Under the pieces are notes generated by a model. It made no database searches, was not told the DNA's origin, and saw only the letters and a list, made by a program, of their open reading frames with translations. Made by a program: the position numbers and the translations under genes. A stretch of 64,000 nucleotides of DNA. Origin: Theristus sp. LFF4_11 (Eukaryota > Nematoda > Chromadorea > Monhysterida > Xyalidae). Numbering within the stretch: the first letter of the stretch is position 1; each line of letters opens with the position of its first letter. Positions 10,901-23,684 of this stretch are shown here, piece by piece. The stretch spans positions 123,256 through 187,255 of the forward strand of contig JASANC010005802.1 of the NCBI GenBank assembly GCA_030248135.1, in the 5' to 3' direction.

Positions 10901-11167
10901 CACGACGTGATCTCAGTGCGCATGTACGAGCAGGACTACGCGCGCTCAGAGACGGACACTGACGGCGACCGCTCGCAGATCGATCCGTCCGCGCAGTTCC
11001 AGGCGGCGCCGCGCGACCACGTGCAGGATCCGAAGCCGTCGAAGTTGGGCTGGTTCGGCACGAGCTTGCTGATCATCATCGCCGTCGTCGTCTGCCTCGG
11101 CGCACTCGGCATCGGCGTCACTTTCCTCCAGAACCGCAGCATGCAGTCAAGGAAGAGGTTCTACTGA
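7993..11167 (+). CDS. VIP36/LMAN2-type L-type lectin (secretory-pathway cargo receptor)
   Basis: Six exons: 7993-8137, 8241-8356, 9162-9359, 10017-10190, 10483-10597 and 10896-11167, all GT-AG, giving about 339 residues (human VIP36 is 356). Residues 1-18 are a hydrophobic signal peptide. The lectin domain follows, with YWDISGSTMITSNYIRLT, FGDGMAIWYA (metal/sugar-site Asp), MVNNGSLTYDHD and GYFFGVSAATGD. Residues about 304-327 are one membrane segment and the short tail ends KRFY, like vertebrate VIP36. The family binds high-mannose glycoproteins in ER, ERGIC and Golgi and aids their transport. An in-frame ATG at 7939 would add 18 residues; the 7993 start puts the signal peptide at the N terminus. 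Intron 2 carries the hAT-B element at 8475-9041. Confidence 0.92.
8475..9041. mobile_element. hAT-B G-tract MITE, copy 2, intact (567 bp)
   Basis: Starts CAGTACCGTGGGC and ends GCCCACGGTACTG, flanked by a perfect 8-bp duplication ATTACTGC (8467-8474 and 9042-9049). The body is a chain of G runs (up to about 19 G) and C runs separated by short spacers, plus a roughly 180-bp A/T-rich middle. It sits in intron 2 of the lectin gene. The spaced G runs could form G-quadruplexes on either strand. Confidence 0.88.
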
Positions 11168-11364
11168 GTGGCGGCACCGACTCCTGCGAGTGTTCGTCCC
11201 ATTTGCTCTGTTGCTCTTGTTCGTGTCGCCAGAATGGACAGCTGCGAGCTTCTGTATCTTTTTCAAATGAAACTCCGTCATTCCTTGAATTCAGTGTGGA
11301 CGTTTTTGTTGCGTGTGCGGCCGCTCCATTTTGGTTCGTTTTGCACTGTCCCACTCGTATTTCG

Positions 11365-11370
11365 AATAAA
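11365..11370 (+). promoter_or_regulatory. Polyadenylation signal AATAAA of the lectin gene
   Basis: AATAAA lies about 200 bp after the stop codon at 11167, a normal distance. No other canonical signal lies between. Confidence 0.55.
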
Positions 11371-12931
11371 AGCTGATGATAAAGCCTGACTTTGTTGAGT
11401 GATAATCAGTCTCAATGTCAAAAAAATGATAGTGGAGCAATTTGCTGATAAAGTTGAACGATCAAGCCGGTTTGTTGCCCATTCAAACTTGATGTAGCAG
11501 CAGATCGGCTTGGCGTACTGTGCTGGATTTCAAGTTTATCAATGGGGTGGGGTATCTGTGTGTTTAGCTGTTACTCGTTATTGCTAGTTGTTTTGGTTTT
11601 GGTGAACGTTGTTTGGTATTGAGCTGAACAATATTTTAACACAATTCTTTCATGAATGGTCGCTTTTCATGGCGTGTCGTCGTCACATTTGGCTTTGTTT
11701 GTTACAATGAACTCTGTTTCTTAACTGCTTTTTATTGTCATTTTTTAATTTATTGCATGATTCGGTTTTTGGACCTTTTTATCGGCGAAACAACAAGGTG
11801 TTTTGTCGAGCTATGTATGCTGTGAGATTTGATTTCTGTCATTTTTTGTTTGTGTTTGTTATTGAAGTCGAAACAAAATTTTTCTGTGTATCGTTTTTTT
11901 GGTGCCTGATCTTCGACTCTGTATTTGTAATTTGTCTGCTGTTTTATGGATGGCAATTGAACTCGACGGGTTGTGTGGCTGGGAAATTCGTTATTAAGGG
12001 AGTTAAAAACAGCAAATTGAGTTGAACGAGATTTGTTTCCGAGAGCCGTATCATATTGATTGATATATACATTATACATATGATTGATGCTAGCTAACAG
12101 TCAAAGCAAAGTTTTAGTTCCACTTTATTTTTGGATGAATTTTATTTTCAATTTTTTACAATGGGTTATTTATTTTATTCATGACGATTTCTGAGCGATG
12201 AGTGGGTTAGGGTTATCTTTTTTGATTCGACTGACTGATCCACTGACGATGGGTGGTTTTTTAATATTTGCTATTTGGACCGTGCCTTGGTGGAGTTTCA
12301 GAAAAAAAAATAAATATTAACCCACCCACAGTTGTCCAATGTCCATCATTGTGAATTTCTATTTTAACTTCTGAAGTTTAGACCATTCAGTTAGTTCAAA
12401 GGAAATGTTCTAAATGTCGTGCTTGTCGTTAATTACTGTTTTATGCAAACAATATCATTTACAGTCGGTGTTATAGGTATTGTTTTTACTTTCTAGTGCC
12501 GTACAGCGCCTTTTTGTGTTTTTTATTGGTTACGATACGCTTTTGTGTCAATTGTGTTTTTCTGAATATCATGGGTAATTTTTTGGGTAATTTTATTACT
12601 GATAATGATTAGCCGATTGTCAAAACTTATTTCAAAACTTTTTCCAAGGCTTATTCACCGCCCTAGTTGGTTTTGTGTGTTAGTTTTGGTTTCATAAATC
12701 CGTTTTTGTTGTTTTCCTGTGTTCACTTGGAATAAATAAACAAAATGAGTGCGGAAGCGAATCTTTGAGATGTTCTGAATCTGACCCATCTGTGATTTCT
12801 GTCACTCGGACGAATACTTGCTCAGCAAAATTATTGTTTGAAAATATCAGTTTCAATGAGAATTGGTTCACCAGCATGATGCATCCAAACGTCACACTTG
12901 CAGGTGCATTTTTTGTTGCCTGGCGAGAACG
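11371..12931. other. Intergenic, T-rich, no gene seen
   Basis: The spacer between the lectin and RRP5 genes is rich in T runs. It shows no long frame with splice signals and no recognisable RNA gene. Confidence 0.5.
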
Positions 12932-15900
12932 ATGGATGCAGACTTCCCTCGTGGCGGTGGGGCCTCGTCCGCATTGGACAAGTGCCGCCCAAAAGCAGCC
13001 AACCAGACGACGCCGCCGTCGAGGACGACCGTGAATCGTCGACGACGTTCGGGTTCGTCATCCGACAGCGACAATGAGACGTCGACGTCGAAACTGTTTG
13101 TCGATTCGGGCGATGAGCAGTTTGCCGGAAACTTTGGCAAACGCACGAAACGTGACCGAGGCAGCGCAGAAGCGGAGGGCGTGTGGATGCAGCGACTGAA
13201 AGAGCACCTGTGCACGCCGGAGATGCTGCTGCTCGGATGTGTCACGACGGTCCGTTGTTGTTGTTTTTGAAGTTCTTCCGCTGGTTTATGCCAACTGCTG
13301 CAGTAGCAACCACTCCGTTGGTCAGTGGCTGTTTGTTCTGTTGCATGCACTCGGCGCAGCACTGTTTTGCGTTGCAGATTGACGATGCCGAGCTTCAGCT
13401 TGAGTTCAGCGACAATTTGGCAGGCAGGCTGAGCGCGCGCCACGTGAGTGAGCAGGCCTCGCCGGGCACGCCCATGCGCCGCATGTTCGCCGTGGGGCAG
13501 CTGCTCTCTGCCCGTGTGCTCCCGTCCGAGCAACAACACAAAACGCACAAAAAAGGTTTGCTTTTTGCCAGCTCCAGTTTTTGCCGTTCATATAGAAAAA
13601 ATGGGTGGTTTGCCACAACTTAAGAGCAACGGATATCACAGAAAAAGAAATGAATCACCTCATTACATAGCAGGGCACGAATGATTACAGTCTGATAATT
13701 GCAATATACGCCCCTTATCAAGTGAGTGTTGATTTCAAGTTTCTGGTTTTCACAGGTGCGCTGCGGGTAACGACGAACCCTTGTGCCACGAATTGCGGCT
13801 TGACCGCTAGCGTGTTATGCCCGGGCATGATTTTGAACGGTGCCGTGATCAGCCGCGAGGATAAAGGTTTTGTTTAGAGGTCGTGCAAGAATTTGTTTCG
13901 TTGGACAACAACAATCAATGTGCGCTTCCTCAACACAGGTTATCTGATGGATATCGGCCTCACCAACCTGCGTGGTTTTCTGCCGCTTGAAAAAGGCCAA
14001 CAAGATTGCGAAATCGGCCAAACAATGCTGTGTCGAATCGGGCGTGTGCCGCACGAACAGAAGGGGCAAACGACCGTGGCTCGTGTGGTGCATTTGGAAT
14101 GGCTGACAAAAAACGCGAACAGAACTAAGAAGAGTGTTGCGGATGAGGAAGAGGAGGATCAACTGGAGAAGTTGCTGCACAACGAATTACTGCCTGGAAT
14201 GAGATTCGCTGCAACCATATTGGCTGTCAGAGCAAACGGCGCTGTCGTGTCACTGACAAAAAGTGAGTGCTTGTTCTTTGTTTCGCCTTTGTGTTTCTCC
14301 TTGTCGGCCCCCGTGATGCCTCAGACACAACAACAACGTGCTGACGCTGTTTCAGGCGTCCGCGGTTTCATCGCGCGTCACCGCCTGCCCCGGAAGTACC
14401 GTTTCGACGTTGACGCGCTTGCACGTGACTCAGTTGCGATGACCGTGTCTGTGATGGTCACCTACGTGCGCCCTAACAGCACTCTGCTTGGACTGACTGC
14501 TCTGGCGACCACCACAAATATTGCTGACTTCACTGCGAGAACGCTATTTTTGGTCGGCTTTTCTGGGTTCAGAAAAAAATGTGGTGGTCTATTCCAAGCT
14601 AAACTGCAATTAATACAGTTACTGTTACACCCCAAGTTTTAGTTGGACTGAGCTCATGGTCATTTGATTACGCATTTGAGGTTTTGACGTTTTTTCACAT
14701 TTGTGTTAAGTTTCAGAATCATTCCGTCGGCGACCAAGTGACCGCTCGTGTGGTGCACCGCACGGCGCAAGACCACGTTTACCTCGAAACAGCGCCTGAA
14801 TCAGCAGCTAAAAGTGATAAAAGAACGGGCAAGTTGCTGGTGTTTGTGCGGCGTCGTGAGCTGGACGTTGCCGAAGACGCGCCAACCGCTGAGATTGAGA
14901 CGACGTACGAACTCGGCACTGAACATCGCTGTAGAATTCTGCAGTTCGCTTATTTGGATCATCTTGCGGTGGCGTCCTGCAGTCGAAAAGTGCTGAAAAT
15001 GAAGCTGGTGGCTGCTGAGGTGGGAGAAACAATCAGTTTTTTTAAAGATTGGGTTTTGAATGCAACAAGTAAGTGATTGGTTTGTTTGTTTGAATTTTGT
15101 TGCTACACTGTTTTCACGTGCGTTTGCAGCACGCACAGTGTGGCCAGCGCGTGACTTGCACTGTGCACAGCTGCACACCCGAAGGAGTGCAAATGCAAGT
15201 GAACGGCCGCATCCGGGCGTTCGTTCCTTTGCTGCACACTGCTGACAAGCCTGTGGCCGCCACGAAATTGGAAAACGTTTTCCCGAAAGGTTTAGAATTG
15301 TTCTACTTTGCATGGGCCGGTTCTCTTCATTTGGCGCAAACACAAATTGTTAAGCTGTTTTTGTTTCAGGCCAAGAATTCGTCTGCCGTGTGCTGTTCTA
15401 CAACGCAAAGCACCGAAATCTGGTGTTGACTCGCAAACGTGCGTTTCTCGACTCGACGCTTCAGCCAATCAGCAGCTACAACGCTGTAACCGTTGGCCAA
15501 TCAGCGATCGGCATGATTGTGCACGTGAAACACGCTGCTGGTGCGCTGGTGACATTCTACAACAATGTGAAGGCTTGGCTCACCGTGAAACAGGTGCGCT
15601 GCGGTCTCAGTGTTGCATTGGAGCGCTCGCTGGATGCCGTGAAGGCGTTGTAAACATTAGCACGTGCTTCGTGACGTATTACGTCACGCCACTACGTGAA
15701 CGTGAATCTATTCCAAAGCTGAAACCAATTTCACTAATCTTCAGACAGACTCACTGAAAGTGGGTCAGCCGCTTTTGGTAACCGTTACGAGTGTTGACGA
15801 CCAAAAGCAGCGCATGAATGTGGCTTTGGCGTCTCCTCCAGCAGACTCAACAACTGACAGTTCGGTAAGTGGAATCACTGTTTTGTTTGACCCATTTTCA

Positions 15901-18900
15901 GAAGCAATGTTTCGCATGAATGCGTTTGTCGTTTGTGCAGCTGCAGCGATTGCCAACGAGCATGCGGGCGTCAGTGCTTTCACCAAGCAGCGTTCTGTTG
16001 CGTCACAGTCGCTTTGGCGCGGTCACGATGGACGTGCGTCAGAGCACCGACTGTCTGTCGCCGCTGCCTGCCGAGTGCCTTGCTCATCTGTGGAACAACA
16101 CTGCGCCGACTGTGCTGCCCATGGGCGAACGGCCCAACGGAACACTTGAGGTGCGCATCACGCTTTGTGGTGTTTGCAAACGAATGTGCTAGAACTAGAA
16201 GCATCGCTGTTGTGCAGCTGTCTGCAAAACCGCTGATCGTCGAGTGGTGCAAAGAGCGCGCACAGCCGATGCAACTGATGCAGCTGGAAAAGGGACAACT
16301 GATCGCTGGCGTCATTGCAAATGTGCACGATGACTTGGGTAAACAGCGATACGGTGTTTGTGATTTTACGAATTTCCAACTTTCTTCCAATGACTTGATT
16401 TGCAGGCATTTTCGTGAATCTCCCGACGACCAAAGATTCGCCACGTGCACTGTCGGCGCTCGCTCCATTTGGCCACGTTGACGGCGGCGCAGAGGGCGGC
16501 AAACGCTGCTTGCTGGGGCAGACTGTGCTGGCCAAGGTTGACAGCGTCGATCTGGAGAAACAACGCATCACGTTGATGATGAAAGTGCGTCTCGGCCGTT
16601 GCTGAACCTCTGAGCTTGAGATTCGAGTCGAGTCCATGAGAGAGCATGTTTACAGAGCCGCTACTGCTACCCGCCGGACGCCTCCCCAGAATTGCTCGCT
16701 CTGCGTCTGCTGCGTCAAGCTGTCGAACAGCGGTCTATTGAGGCCAAGTACCACAAAACAGTGTCACCTGACGCATCGTTTCCGCCAATTGGCAGTTTGC
16801 TGCGTGTTCGTGTGCTGGAACGGATAGTAAATGCTGGTGTGACATGTGAAGTGGTTGGTGCTGTGGGCGAACGCATGGAGGAGAAAGACCACTACAAACA
16901 GTTGAAAGGAGTCATTGTGCAGCAGCACATTGACCAGCAGCTCGATGACGAGCTGAAAGTTCGTTTTGTTTGGTTTTCTATGCAGAGGTCTTTTTGTATT
17001 TTTCTGACGTTGTTCATTGCAAGCCCTTTTCAACGGAACTGGCTAGTTGCTTGCACGTAAGCAAGCAAACGTGCTAACATGCTGAGCCATGCGCCATTAC
17101 AGGGTGGCAGTGCAGTGACGGCGTGTGTGCTGCACATCGACTACCGGCAGCGTTGTCTCGAGCTCTCTGTTCTGCGCCTGCTGCTCGCACCACCACAGCA
17201 CCAGCTTGCCCTCCACGCTGACAAGAAGCTGCACACTGGTGCTCTCGTCAAGGCCGTCGTTGTACTCTGCAAGGTCACTGGACACATTGAAAACGCTTCA
17301 TTAAAATACATCTGCATCTGATATTCTCAACTGTCATTTAATTTTGTCAATTAATCGAGCTGACGGGGAAGGACGCATGATGTGACCCCAGAGAAGTGGC
17401 AGTGAACGATGAATTCATTCCGTTGGTCTCAAATTGCCCAAGCTGACGGCGTTGAATTTGACATTGTTTTTCAGCCAGACTTCATCCTGGCCGCGCTACG
17501 TCCAGTGCCCGGTGTTGGCTACAGCCGCCAACATTTGGCAGTGCTGCCTTCTCGGCTGCATCCCAACACGCCAGCAGACGAGCAAGGCAAGTGAAACGAC
17601 TCGCTCCGGATTGCTGTACTGATTGATTCGTTGTATGATTCAGTGACGTTCATGCAGTTTCCATGCAGGCCGCTATACACTCGGCAGCGAGCTGAGCGTT
17701 GTGCTGCGCGAACCACTGACCGGGCTGCACTTTGGCTCCGAAGCTGCCGTGTGGCTGAGCGTGGCCGAAAAGGACGAACTGCAGCTGAGTCAGTTTCACG
17801 CTGCCAACGGTGGCGGCGGCGTATCATCGATTGTGCTCGATCGACGACGTGCGTCGAAACGGCTGACTGTGGGCGATCGGGTGGCCGCCACGCTCACGGG
17901 ACGCCTCAGACGCACCGAGGGACACGCGATGCTCCAGTTGAAGCTGCACAACGGCACCATCGGTGCGCGCAGTGCCTGGCTTGTTCGCTCAAGGCGGAAA
18001 CTCCATGTAGTTTTTCGTCCGTACGCACAAACGTCGTTCTAAATCCCGTGCGCAAACTAATCGTGTCCGTAATGCATTAAGATAGCACACACGACACAAT
18101 TTCTAAATCGCGTGGCCATTTTTTACGTGTCGTGTCCGTGTGTACGCACAAAAAACTAATTGCTAAACGCACCTTCAGTCGTTCGGTCAACCCGGGCCGG
18201 GTCGACATTTTCATTTGGACTTTCCGGGAGGGGAGGCAGTGAGAGAGACAGGTTTTCGACAATTATTAGATTCTATTAAGTTGTAATTATGTTGGTACGG
18301 TGCGGTCAAACAGCGTATAGTCGATCAACGTAACAGCGGCGTGATTCCTAGGTTGTTTTGCGTGTATGGCTATGTGCTGTTGTCATTGGTGATGAATTTC
18401 GACAGCGTTTCAGGCCAACTGCACGCGACTGAGTTGCCAGCTGAGTATTTGCGTGTTGGCACTTGTCCCCTGGACACGTTCCTTGCGGAGCAGCTTGTCA
18501 AGAAATGCACCGTGAAAGTGATCGGCGTGAAACGGGACAAGGCAAGCAGCGCTGTGTCGGCCGGGTGAGTGGCGTTGTTCGGTTTGTGTGGTCGAACGTT
18601 CGGAACACTTTGCAACTGATAGCTGAGACAGAGTTGAGATCGTTTGAATTGACTGCTGGAATCGTTCTGATGAAAAGGGACGCTTTGATTCGTGCAACAA
18701 CGCACCGATCAGCGAATCACGAGAAACAGCTTACTTCAGCAGCATCAAGCGTGCCCTGCCGATGGTGTACGACTGCACGTTGAATGCGGCAAAACTTGCG
18801 ATGACCACGCGAAAACAAGGCAAACTCGGCTACCAGAAACGTTTTGCGAATGGAACTGCGGTTCGGGGTGTGGTTTGTGCTGTGTCCACAGATCATGTCA

Positions 18901-21900
18901 AGGTAACAGAGTCCCGAAAGTGATTTACGTTGTATGTAACATTGGATGAATCAGTATGTGTCAAGTGTGATTCAAGTTCATTCAACATGCTAGATGTGCA
19001 AAGGTATTGCACACAATTTGTGGAAGGGAATCCGGTTTTTTAGATATTTGTATTTTGATTGCATTTCACACAGACGTGACAACAGACTTTGATTTCATCT
19101 GCCATTCTCAGTGAGTGAGCGTCTGCTTGCTGCAGCTTGACATCAACGGTGACTGGCACGGCACTGTGCCGCAGCTGCTCGTTAGTGACGATGTTGCTGT
19201 GCTCAACGATCTCAGTGCACATTTCAAACTCGGCCAACTCTGTGAGGCGCTCGTCACTGGCAGAGACAAACGTCATCGAAATCTATTGCTCAGTCTTGTG
19301 CCGAGAGAACTGACGCTTGTGCGCTGCTGCTTTGCTTTACGGCCAAACGGTTGTGCTGAGAAATTCGAACAATAGAGCAGTTGCGTGATAATTGCAGGTG
19401 GTTGCTGAGCGCTGTTGCAACGGGCGAGTGAGTGCAGTCGGTGACCGCACAACGGACGTCGGTGGCGTGCTGCAGTTGCACTTGCCAGACGGCAGGAAAG
19501 GTGGCACACCCACAGCGGGCACAGTGCTTCGCTCCACTCCCTTCTGGTTTTGCCTCTTTATCTAAATCGTTTAAGAAGAGCATCGACTTTTTTGAATAAA
19601 AAACAGCAACAGCAATTGATTTTAATTGTATTTCGCTTGCGACACCCACCGCGCGCACCTTAGCCTTGCCGTGTTGCCAGGTGTTGTCGGTTGCACGGAT
19701 GTAGCAGACGACTATGAGCATGTGGAGGCAGCTATGCAGCACGTTGCACTTGGCCAGTGCGTTCGTGTGCGCCCGCTCGTTTCGCACGTCATCGCAAGCA
19801 GTCAGTGCAAGCACACTTTCTAATGTGATTTTCATTGTCGGCAAACAAGCTTGTGCATTCGCTATCATGGCGATTTCTTTGATTTCTGACCCCAAAAACT
19901 GGTTTTTCAGACAAATGGTATGTCACAATGCGGCCGAGTCAGCTGAGGCGGGATGCTGAATCGGACGGCGAGAGGTGCGAACGAATGTCGCCACGAAAAC
20001 GTCGGAGTAGCACATCTGCTGGTGTTTCCGACGTTCGAGAAACGGTTGGGCGAAATTAAAAAAAGCATCTTCTGACCGGCATTTTTTCAAAACTGAGTTT
20101 CTCCTTTGCAGGTTCGCGACCCACTATACACACAAGTGGACCAACTGCAGACTGGCTGGGTACTGCGTGGCTTTGTGAAATGGTGCAGGGATGCGTCGGC
20201 CGTAATGGGGGCGCTCATTGCGCTCGGGCCCACCATCGATGGACGGGTGACGAAATGTGAACGCACTGAACTGTGAGTGGAGAATGCAAACGCAGCCTTG
20301 GCCACACAATACAAGTTTTGTGAATCAACTAATTCATTGATGGCTGTACATGCCAATTGGCTGTTTTCCATCACCAGCATTATATTCGTTGTTTCAAAGA
20401 AACGTTCGCATATTGTAATTTGTGCAGTGCGACAACGCATCTAACCGTCGGCCAACTGGTCGTTGTGAAGGTGTTGCCGGTGACGGACACAACGACGCAG
20501 GTTGACGTGTCGCTTGTTGCTGTACTGGACGATGCTGATGCGTTGTTCAAAGCCGTATGTGAACATCTTTGATCTTTGAAATGCGAGCTTAACCAGTGCT
20601 TCTTCAGCAGAACATTCTCATTTGACCGTCCACACACATGCTGCTTGTACAGAAATCTGCAGCGAAACGCCAGATACAAGGCGAATCGTCAATTGTTGTG
20701 CCGACGTTTGAGTCCGTTGTCACGGCGCCACCGAGCGCACGCGTGAAAGTCGAACCTGATCATGATAAAACGGTATGACGAAAATTGCGGTGTTTCATGC
20801 TCAGCTTCGATTCAGATCAGTTCTGTTCAGTTTCACATGCAAGTGCACGGGCAAAAAGTACAAACAGAGAAACAGGCGAAATACCTTACCACAGAAATAC
20901 AGGCGAATCACCGTTGCTGCACATTGCCCTAAAATTCACAAGAAATGAAATACGATGTCACTAAGCCGTCGTTAACTTGCATTCAGCCGGTGACCAAGAA
21001 AACAAGAAAGCACAGCGACAGTCGGTGCGGCTCAGCAGACGTCAGCAGAGTAGAGCAAGCGGCCGTGCACGTGGGCGACTTCAACTGGGCGCCGGAGCAG
21101 TTTGCACCGAGCAGATTCATGCAGGTCTCGTTGAACGCTGCCACTGAAATGAAACAGAAGCAGCAGCAGAATGACGAGGGCGAACGTGAAGCGAATGAGG
21201 ACGAAAGAAAGCCGGACACAGAGACACTGCAGCGCCCTGTGCCGCTGAGCGCCCGCGCAATCCAGGAGTTCGATCAGTTGCTGATGGAGGCGCCCGAGTC
21301 GGTCGACTTGTGGCTTCGGTTGGTCGCTGTTGTTCATCGTTGTTGATTTGTCACGGGTGTTATTGTTGACATCGTTCACGTTTTTCATCTTACAAAACAA
21401 CATTGCATGCAGCTACGCACACATGTTCTCCGACGCCGGCGACGTGCAGAGGGCGCGACGCACATTCCAACGAGCGTTACAGACCGTCGGCTATGGGTCG
21501 GTTGACGCTGGGCTTTTGCGCATTGCAGCAAGGCTAAAAAAATGAATCACTGCTTTGTTCGTGATCATCACTTCAAGAACATAAAGTCACGAGACTTCAC
21601 GAGACACACGACATTGGCCATCTGCTGCTGCAGAAAAGCACTGGTTTTTATCTTCAGAGAGCTGTTCTTGGTTGCGTTGCAGACAAGAAAACGAGCGCGT
21701 TCGTCTTTGGATGGCGTGGTATCGCATTGAGATGACGCTTGGTGACGATTTGAAGCAACGTCAAGTGTTGTCGGAGGCGTTGCACAACTGTGACCAAATC
21801 ACTGTGTACAAACAGGCTGTGCGCATGCTCGCCGATGCTGGCAAAACGCAGGTACACTCAAGTCCAGATGATATCTTGCACGTGGCTTTTGCCGCAATCA

Positions 21901-23054
21901 ACGAATTTTGCACAACACGGTTGGGTGTTCACCGATTATTTTAACAATTGCATAGCTGATTCTGATTTTGGAGATGTGCGACGATTTACTGGAGGAAATG
22001 CTGAAAAAGTATCGCCATGCCGACGCGGACGTGTCGGTGTTGGCTGGTCAATATTTCCTGGAGACGGCACGTGCCGACAGAAGTCATGACGTCATGCAAC
22101 GTGCCCTGAAGTCACTGCCGACATCACAACGTTCGTGTGTTGCTGTATGCTGGTAAAATGTCGAAAAAGACACAATACGCGAATCCAAGTGACTGGTTGA
22201 GTGGTTCGTTTGAATGCAGTGCGCTGATTGGTCACGTCAACTCAGATCTGCGTTCGCTTGACAGTGTAGTCAGAAAGAGGGTCAAGTATATCGTTTGTTG
22301 TGGAAATCAACAATTTCTCAATGATTTCAGAGCAATGAATAGCATTAGATTAGATTGATAGGACTAGGACCTTAGTGAGGTTGAAGGGATGTACTTTCAT
22401 CATTGTAACAAGCTGTCCCCGTACCTACGCATCAGTTTTACTTCCAACAGACGTGACGCTGTTGACTCGTTTCGCGACGATGGAAATGCGCTCGGGTGAT
22501 CAGGAGCGTGGCAAAACGTTGTTCGAGAGTCTGCTCGGCAGTTACCCGAAGCGCACCGACGTTTGGCTCGTCTACATTGATCTGCTCACCAAGCACTCTG
22601 CGCCACACTCGGCCAGGTCAGTCTGCGTGCTCGTGGGTTTCTTCAGTTGCCTGGCGCCTTTCACGCGCACTGATCCATCAGTCAGTCCAACAGCGAGCAG
22701 CCTATCAGCGTTGTGAACACTTGAATTGCCTACGGTTTTTGCATAAGTCTATATTCCTGGTTTATTTTCCCATAACCATATTCAATCTATTTTATTGTCC
22801 TTATCTGAGCTTTAAAATGTAAGTTTTCATTGTTGTTTTTATGAAGACCTTTTTGCAGACCACTATTCGAGCGTGCGGTTTGTCTTCCGCTGGGCGCTCA
22901 CAAAATGCGTGTCTTCTACAAGAAATGGCTGCAGTTTGAGCAGAAGTTTGGTGATGCGTCAACGGTTGATGAGGTGAAACAAAGGGCTGTGCTCTACATC
23001 ACTGACTTGCAAGAGTCACTCGGTTTGACGCATAATGTTATGGAAACTGATTAA
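12932..23054 (+). CDS. RRP5 / PDCD11 homologue (S1-repeat rRNA processing factor)
   Basis: 31 exons, phase-consistent, about 1916 residues (human PDCD11 1871). Exons: 12932-13249, 13378-13555, 13756-13866, 13939-14262, 14356-14552, 14717-15052, 15130-15289, 15370-15593, 15745-15864, 15941-16150, 16218-16338, 16406-16584, 16656-16958, 17103-17273, 17475-17586, 17669-17962, 18414-18564, 18713-18902, 19136-19318, 19398-19500, 19681-19800, 19911-20044, 20112-20272, 20428-20554, 20653-20772, 20987-21318, 21413-21496, 21683-21851, 21974-22130, 22451-22616, 22859-23054. The N terminus is charged; a long series of S1 RNA-binding repeats follows (GYLMDIGLTNLRGFLP, GQLHATELP). The C terminus has HAT repeats (SYPKRTDVWLVYIDL, PLFERAV). 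In the nucleolus RRP5 binds pre-rRNA for 18S and 5.8S/25S processing. The intron after 17586 appears to use a GC donor; the exon 6 end is the least certain. Confidence 0.9.
13617..13722. repeat. Possible solo LTR related to the 301-1225 element
   Basis: Within RRP5 intron 2 this stretch resembles the terminal repeats at 301-439 and 1087-1225: both begin ACTT(C)AAG, share a GATTACAG/ATCAC block and a GATAATT(A/G)CAAT(A) block, and end with ACGCCC followed by ATCAA. Similarity was judged by eye and is partial. Confidence 0.35.
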
Positions 23055-23684
23055 CAGATGATAATTGATACAGTGGATAGATAGTATCTATTAGATACTA
23101 CGGTTGGCTAGATTGTTTCGTTGTGCGGTGATATGCCAAAATGCTGATTGCTGATAGTGCAGTATGTTTGTTCAAACTTGTCACTTTTTTACCAGAATGC
23201 TGGGCTCGCGACAGAAGAGAGACGAAGAATCGGCGTTTTAGCCGAGCCCGATATATTCGTTCTTACTGTAATTCCAATTTCACCCCCAGGTGTCACATGC
23301 TCTGTATTCTGCGAAAACAGTTACAGGGTTAACCGAACATACTGAATAGGTATGTGTTCAATAAGCAACTGCAGTTTGTCGAAACCGAGAAGAATTTTAT
23401 TCACTTACTTGTTGTTATTTTGTTGAACCAAAACTTTTGTTTATTTGTCATTCTTTTCGTTGTCGCCATGTTTGTACGGTGGTTGTTATGATAATTGTTT
23501 GCAGAGTTTATTGAAAACATCTTCCGGAACACAGGTGAATCACATCACAAAAGACATGCATCGAAAACAATTCTAAGGCCATAGCAAAATCAGTAAAATA
23601 ACGCCAGCAGAAGGCACGTAACACGAGCGCCTCACTGACTCTCTAACAAGCGAGCACTCTGCAGTGAGCGCCGTTCGTGTGCGC
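23055..23684. other. Spacer between convergent genes
   Basis: 630 bp between the 3' ends of RRP5 (+) and the methyltransferase (-). TTTATT at about 23507 gives AATAAA on the minus strand and may be the methyltransferase polyadenylation signal. No gene is seen. Confidence 0.5.

Noticed and set aside
12892..13548. 218-codon minus-strand frame
   Set aside because: Shadow of RRP5 exons 1 and 2 and the intron between them.
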